64,000 bases of DNA from an uncultured Prevotellaceae bacterium (GTDB lineage Bacteria; Bacteroidota; Bacteroidia; Bacteroidales; Bacteroidaceae): contig OMXX01000031.1 in NCBI GenBank assembly GCA_900315105.1, positions 35,166 through 99,165 on the forward strand, given 5' to 3'. Of the stretch, positions 62,393-64,000 are shown in pieces. A program made the translations under genes and the position numbers. Positions within the stretch are counted from its first letter, which is position 1, and each line of letters begins with the position of its first letter. The notes beneath the pieces are model-generated. The model was not told the origin of the DNA. It made no database searches and saw nothing but the letters and a program-made list of their open reading frames with translations.

Positions 62393-63451
62393 CTATTCTA
62401 ATCGTTTGTTGAACTTTACCAATGAAATGGTGAGAAGCAATACGGTCATTCCTATGAGGACTGCCACTTCGCGCCACACCTCACCTATACCCACATTCAT
62501 TATCATCAGCTTACGCATAGCTTGAATGTAATAGCGAGGTGGTATGACGGCTGAAACCCATTGAAGTATGGTTGGCATTGACTCCACAGGGAAGAGCATC
62601 CCAGAAAGCATAACAGTTGGCAACAGCAATACCATAGCCGAGACAAGCAGGGCTACAAACTGCGTCTGCGCGATGTTGGAGATAAGCAAGCCAAGGGAGA
62701 GAGCCAAAAGGATATAGATGAGCGAAACAACGAGAATCCAACCAAGAGAGCCAGATAATGGAACATCGAGTACCGTGACAGACATCAACAAGATAATGCC
62801 AAGAATGAGCAACGCCTGTAACAGATATGGGATTGTCTTAGCCACAATTATCATAAGCGGCTGAACAGGTGATACCAACAGGACTTCCATCGTACCACGC
62901 TCTTTCTCGCGAACAATGCTTACGGAGGTCATCATTGCACAGATAAGAAGCATGAGCATTCCCATGATAGCCGGAACAAAGTTATATGCCGACTTCATCT
63001 GAGGATTGTATAGTAGCTTGGCATTCAGAGACGAGAGCTTAGGGTTGAGAATGGTCTGCTGAGCATAGTTTGTCCATTGCTGAGCCATGTTAGGGTCAGA
63101 GCCGTCAACGATAAACTGGATGCCCGAATGCTTGGAGGCATAGTCAGATGCAAAAACTATTGCCATATCGGCTTTTTGATTTCGGATGAGCAATTCAGCC
63201 TCCTTAGGCGTACCTACGGTAGCTATGACATTAAAATATTCCGATGTTGAAAGTCGATTTACGGAAGCCTGTGTCTGATGATCCATTTGCGAGGTCACAA
63301 CGACAGTTCGCACGTTCTTCACGTCGTTGGTGATGGCAAAGCCGAAGATCAGCATCATCATAACCGGCATGACGAAGAGTATCAACATCGTTCGCTTATC
63401 GCGAAGGATGTGACGAGTTTCCTTTATGACAAATGATATAAACTGTCGCAT
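62393..63451 (-). CDS. ABC-2 type transporter permease
   Basis: The 352-residue protein has about six transmembrane segments, one at residues 25-45 and five from about 160, with a periplasmic domain between. It carries the usual ABC-2 signature segment around GTMEVLLVSPVQPL. With the next permease and the ATPase upstream it forms a YbhFSR/DrrAB-like export complex, for drugs or other hydrophobic substrates. A membrane-fusion gene, usual for YbhFSR systems, would be outside the window. Confidence 0.85.
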   Translation of the reverse strand: MRQFISFVIKETRHILRDKRTMLILFVMPVMMMLIFGFAITNDVKNVRTVVVTSQMDHQTQASVNRLSTSEYFNVIATVGTPKEAELLIRNQKADMAIVFASDYASKHSGIQFIVDGSDPNMAQQWTNYAQQTILNPKLSSLNAKLLYNPQMKSAYNFVPAIMGMLMLLICAMMTSVSIVREKERGTMEVLLVSPVQPLMIIVAKTIPYLLQALLILGIILLMSVTVLDVPLSGSLGWILVVSLIYILLALSLGLLISNIAQTQFVALLVSAMVLLLPTVMLSGMLFPVESMPTILQWVSAVIPPRYYIQAMRKLMIMNVGIGEVWREVAVLIGMTVLLLTISLVKFNKRLE

Positions 63452-63457
63452 GATGAA

Positions 63458-63510
63458 AAGCCCCCTACCTCCAGCCCTTCCACCGTGATGGGGAAGGGAG
63501 AGTCGTGACG
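63458..63510. repeat. GC-rich dispersed repeat between permease and ATPase genes
   Basis: AAAAGCCCCCTACCTCCAGCC followed by GGGGAAGGGAG. It is another member of the GC-rich family, in the gap between the two genes. Confidence 0.5.
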
Positions 63511-63530
63511 GGATTTTATTATTAATTGAA

Positions 63531-64000
63531 TTATTTTTCTATTCTCTTCGCTTGCCTTGCAAGATACGTAAACACATGATCCATATCGGGCTGTCTGAGG
63601 TCGCGTTTCAATTCCTCCGGCGTGCCCATCGCACTTATCTTGCCATCCACCATAATCGAGATACGGTCACAATACTCAGCCTCATCCATATAGTGGGTAG
63701 TCACGAAAACGGTAATTCCACGATGAGCGGCATCGTATATAAGTTCCCAGAACTGACGGCGGGTTGCGGGATCCACTCCACCAGTAGGCTCATCAAGGAA
63801 GACAATGGCAGGCTCATGGAAGATAGAGACGGAGAATGCCAGTTTTTGCTTCCAGCCAAGTGGCAGAGAACCTACGAGGTCGTTCTTATGTTCCTCGAAG
63901 TTCAGTTTCTTTAGGAGTTCGTCCGTCTTACAGGCAATATCCTTACCCTTCATACCATAGATACCACCGAATAGCCGAATATTCTCAGCCACAGTCAAAT
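63531..64000 (-). CDS. ABC transporter ATP-binding protein, partial
   Basis: The C-terminal part (about 156 residues) of an ABC ATPase; its start lies beyond the right edge. The first visible residues, LTVAENIRLFGGIYG, follow the Q-loop. The signature is LPLGWKQKLAFS (variant of LSGGQ), Walker B is IVFLDEPTGGVDP, and the switch His is in VTTHYMDEAEYCD. It drives the two permeases downstream. Walker A is outside the window. Confidence 0.9.
   Translation of the reverse strand, partial: LTVAENIRLFGGIYGMKGKDIACKTDELLKKLNFEEHKNDLVGSLPLGWKQKLAFSVSIFHEPAIVFLDEPTGGVDPATRRQFWELIYDAAHRGITVFVTTHYMDEAEYCDRISIMVDGKISAMGTPEELKRDLRQPDMDHVFTYLARQAKRIEK

Overview
The window is a chromosomal segment of a Bacteroidales bacterium, most likely Prevotella or a close relative. 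Four things support this. Promoters carry the Bacteroidetes sigma-ABfr signature (TTTG, about 20 bases, TAnnTTTG), for example at 1804-1834, 22089-22120, 53794-53825 and 58736-58767. There is a type IX secretion gene (porQ). There are BspA-like leucine-rich-repeat surface proteins with the GTRVSSLQKGxNIVNGKK C-terminus. The S10/spc/alpha operons have Bacteroidales gene content. No complete IS, phage or CRISPR array was seen.

Layout. 1-8.6 kb holds housekeeping genes (mdh, an Xaa-Pro aminopeptidase, ispF), a TlpA-type thioredoxin-domain protein and secreted proteins of unknown function. 8.7-23.3 kb is a surface-glycan locus in two convergent transcription units. The plus-strand unit has a GT4 glycosyltransferase, a GtrA protein, a HisC-like PLP enzyme, a LicC-like nucleotidyltransferase, LicD, two GT2 enzymes and a sugar kinase-like protein. 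The minus-strand unit has UDP-galactopyranose mutase, an LtaS-like phosphotransferase, a phosphoesterase, a second LicD and a WbbI-like galactofuranosyltransferase. Together they suggest a galactofuranose-containing glycan decorated with phospho-substituents. 22.4-27.6 kb (minus) adds an LpxL-type acyltransferase, a second LtaS-like enzyme, a lipoprotein and an MsbA-like exporter. 28.3-38.1 kb has two LRR proteins, a TonB-like protein, PorQ, a polyprenyl diphosphate synthase, TatD, a secreted toroid-like protein and a lone receiver-domain protein. A tRNA-Arg(TCT) lies at 38.4 kb. 38.9-57.6 kb (minus) is one long translation block: rpsL, rpsG, fusA, rpsJ, then rplC through rplQ with secY, map, infA and rpoA. 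57.9-61.1 kb has a hypothetical gene, a 6S-like RNA, and a small AT-rich cluster with a DnaJ-domain protein. 61.3-64 kb is an ABC-2 type exporter that runs off the end of the window.

The most unusual content is between and at the edges of genes. Six intergenic regions are built from tandem degenerate 11-base units, about one helical turn. At least nine others are built from degenerate 7-base units. A GC-rich repeat family lies in inverted pairs around gene starts and is translated in frame into protein ends and one internal loop. Two large inverted-repeat (MITE-like) elements sit side by side at 34.3-35.1 kb. A free-standing 23S-IVS-type four-helix-bundle gene is framed by perfect inverted repeats inside the glycan operon. 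A short TCGARYTCACGTTA motif recurs between genes. The rpmJ-rpsM junction appears to be a small deletion that removes the end of L36 and the start codon of S13.
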